Assembly: GCA_020425485.1 (NCBI GenBank)
Contig: JAGQRL010000021.1
Span: 18,475-24,696, forward strand
Source: Rhodospirillaceae bacterium
GTDB taxonomy: Bacteria > Pseudomonadota > Alphaproteobacteria > DSM-16000 > Inquilinaceae
Reading direction: 5' to 3'
DNA length: 6,222 nucleotides
The position numbers and the translations under genes were made by a program. Under the pieces are notes generated by a model. It was not told the DNA's origin. It saw nothing but the letters and a program-made list of their open reading frames with translations, and did not search any database. Shown piece after piece: positions 5,797-6,222 of this stretch (positions are counted from its first letter, which is position 1; every line of letters begins with the position of its first letter).

Positions 5797-5868
5797 CCAG
5801 CCCTCTCCCCCGCCCGGCCACCCAAACCATTGTAAAATATTGGGTGGCCGGGCGGGGGAGAGGGCTGG
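5797..5868. repeat. Perfect 29-bp inverted repeat between convergent genes
   Basis: The left arm 5797-5825 (starts CCAGCCCTCTCC) is the exact reverse complement of the right arm 5840-5868 (ends GAGAGGGCTGG); the 14-base centre 5826-5839 is AT-rich (contains TTGTAAAATA). It lies 22 bases after the nucleoside hydrolase stop and 28 bases from the stop of the opposing gene. Folded as RNA in either direction it would make a very stable hairpin, so it may protect 3' ends or stop both convergent transcripts, though no T-run follows. The CCCTCTCCC...GGGAGAGGG style resembles dispersed palindromic repeats of GC-rich proteobacteria; copy number in this genome is unknown. I see no target-site duplication. 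Confidence 0.9.
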
Positions 5869-5882
5869 AACCGATTCAGCAA

Positions 5883-5896
5883 GGCGCGAAAGCGCC
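5883..5896 (-). terminator. Small hairpin after the minus-strand gene
   Basis: GGCGC (5883-5887) pairs with GCGCC (5892-5896) around a 4-base loop (TTTC on the minus strand), directly abutting the TAG of the minus-strand gene (5899-5897). Only TTGCTGAATC follows, so it is a weak terminator at best; the neighbouring 29-bp palindrome may back it up. Confidence 0.35.
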
Positions 5897-6222
5897 CTAG
5901 GTGCGGTGGAAGACGACGGTGACCCGCTGCTCCTGCCCGGTGCCGCTGACATAGACGTTCCAGCAGTCCATCTGCGTCGGTGAGACCCTGTTGCAGTAGT
6001 ATTCCTGCGCCACGAAGTCGTCGCCGTTGGTGCAGGCGCGCGGCGTGCGCTGCTGGCTGATCTGGATGCTGTTGGTGGCCAGCAGGGTGAGCCGGGCCTG
6101 TGCCGTGCACTGCACGCCGGTGTTGGGGCTGCGCCAGGTGACGGTGGCCATGTTCGATCCGCGGGCGATGCAGAAGCCGTCCACCGGTGCGGCCCAGCAG
6201 CCGACGAAATCCGCAAACCCGG
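5897..6222 (-). CDS. Cysteine-rich protein of unknown function, C-terminal part
   Basis: The frame runs in from the right edge (last complete codon at 6220-6218) to TAG at 5899-5897, giving at least 107 residues; the start is outside the window or obscured. I do not recognise the family. The visible part is hydrophilic, rich in Thr, Gln, Val and aromatic residues, with alternating polar/hydrophobic stretches suggestive of beta strands (ATVTWRSP, ARLTLLATNSIQIS, WNVYVSG, QRVTVVFHRT). Six cysteines (fragment residues 8, 17, 38, 63, 76, 86) could form three disulfides, which points to a periplasmic, surface or secreted protein; this is inference, since no signal peptide is in view. GTG at 6184 could open a 95-residue version but the same frame and style continue upstream of it, with a CW and a further Cys. 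It is convergent with the nucleoside hydrolase gene and unrelated to it by sequence. Confidence 0.6.
   Translation of the reverse strand, partial: GFADFVGCWAAPVDGFCIARGSNMATVTWRSPNTGVQCTAQARLTLLATNSIQISQQRTPRACTNGDDFVAQEYYCNRVSPTQMDCWNVYVSGTGQEQRVTVVFHRT

Noticed and set aside
5787..6110. Minus-strand frame reading through the 29-bp palindrome
   Set aside because: Part of its peptide is just translation of the repeat arms, and the alternative frame ending at 5897 has the more protein-like composition.

Overview
The window is very GC-rich, coding-dense DNA from what is probably an alphaproteobacterium, most likely of the Rhodospirillales/Azospirillum-Magnetospirillum type. This rests on the style of the protein families (S4/Hsp15-like protein with an alphaproteobacterial basic tail, glucokinase, XGPRT, HtpG, Bfd) and on a minus-strand anti-Shine-Dalgarno small RNA of the kind known from alphaproteobacteria. 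It is a lineage inference without a database search.

Layout: the 3' part of an S4-domain RNA-binding protein gene (1-336) is followed by a 287-base gap. That gap contains a convincing but unlisted candidate: a small RNA on the minus strand (about 497-407) with its own heat-shock-type promoter, a CCUCCCU hairpin loop and a strong intrinsic terminator. Then come, all on the plus strand, glucokinase glk (624-1577), xanthine phosphoribosyltransferase gpt (1684-2181), the Hsp90 chaperone htpG (2333-4216) with an RpoH-like promoter, and the small [2Fe-2S] protein bfd (4492-4692) behind a sigma70 promoter overlapped by a Fur-box-like operator. An inosine/uridine-type nucleoside hydrolase (4833-5774) completes the plus-strand series. 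A convergent minus-strand gene enters from the right edge (5897 to beyond 6222); it encodes the C-terminal part of a cysteine-rich protein I cannot name. Between the two convergent genes lies a perfect 29-bp inverted repeat.

Functional themes: (i) stress and proteostasis: the Hsp15-like S4 protein, HtpG and the small RNA, the last two sharing the same RpoH-like promoter architecture (a -35 heptamer, 14 bases, a CNGCATNT -10); (ii) purine salvage: the nucleoside hydrolase frees bases that XGPRT can return to nucleotides; (iii) glucose entry (glk); (iv) iron release from bacterioferritin (bfd). Apart from these links the genes look like independently transcribed housekeeping loci rather than one operon: intergenic gaps are 106 to 287 bases and several hold promoters or hairpins. 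I see no mobile element, CRISPR array, tRNA or rRNA gene. The most interesting item is the small RNA, not a protein system.
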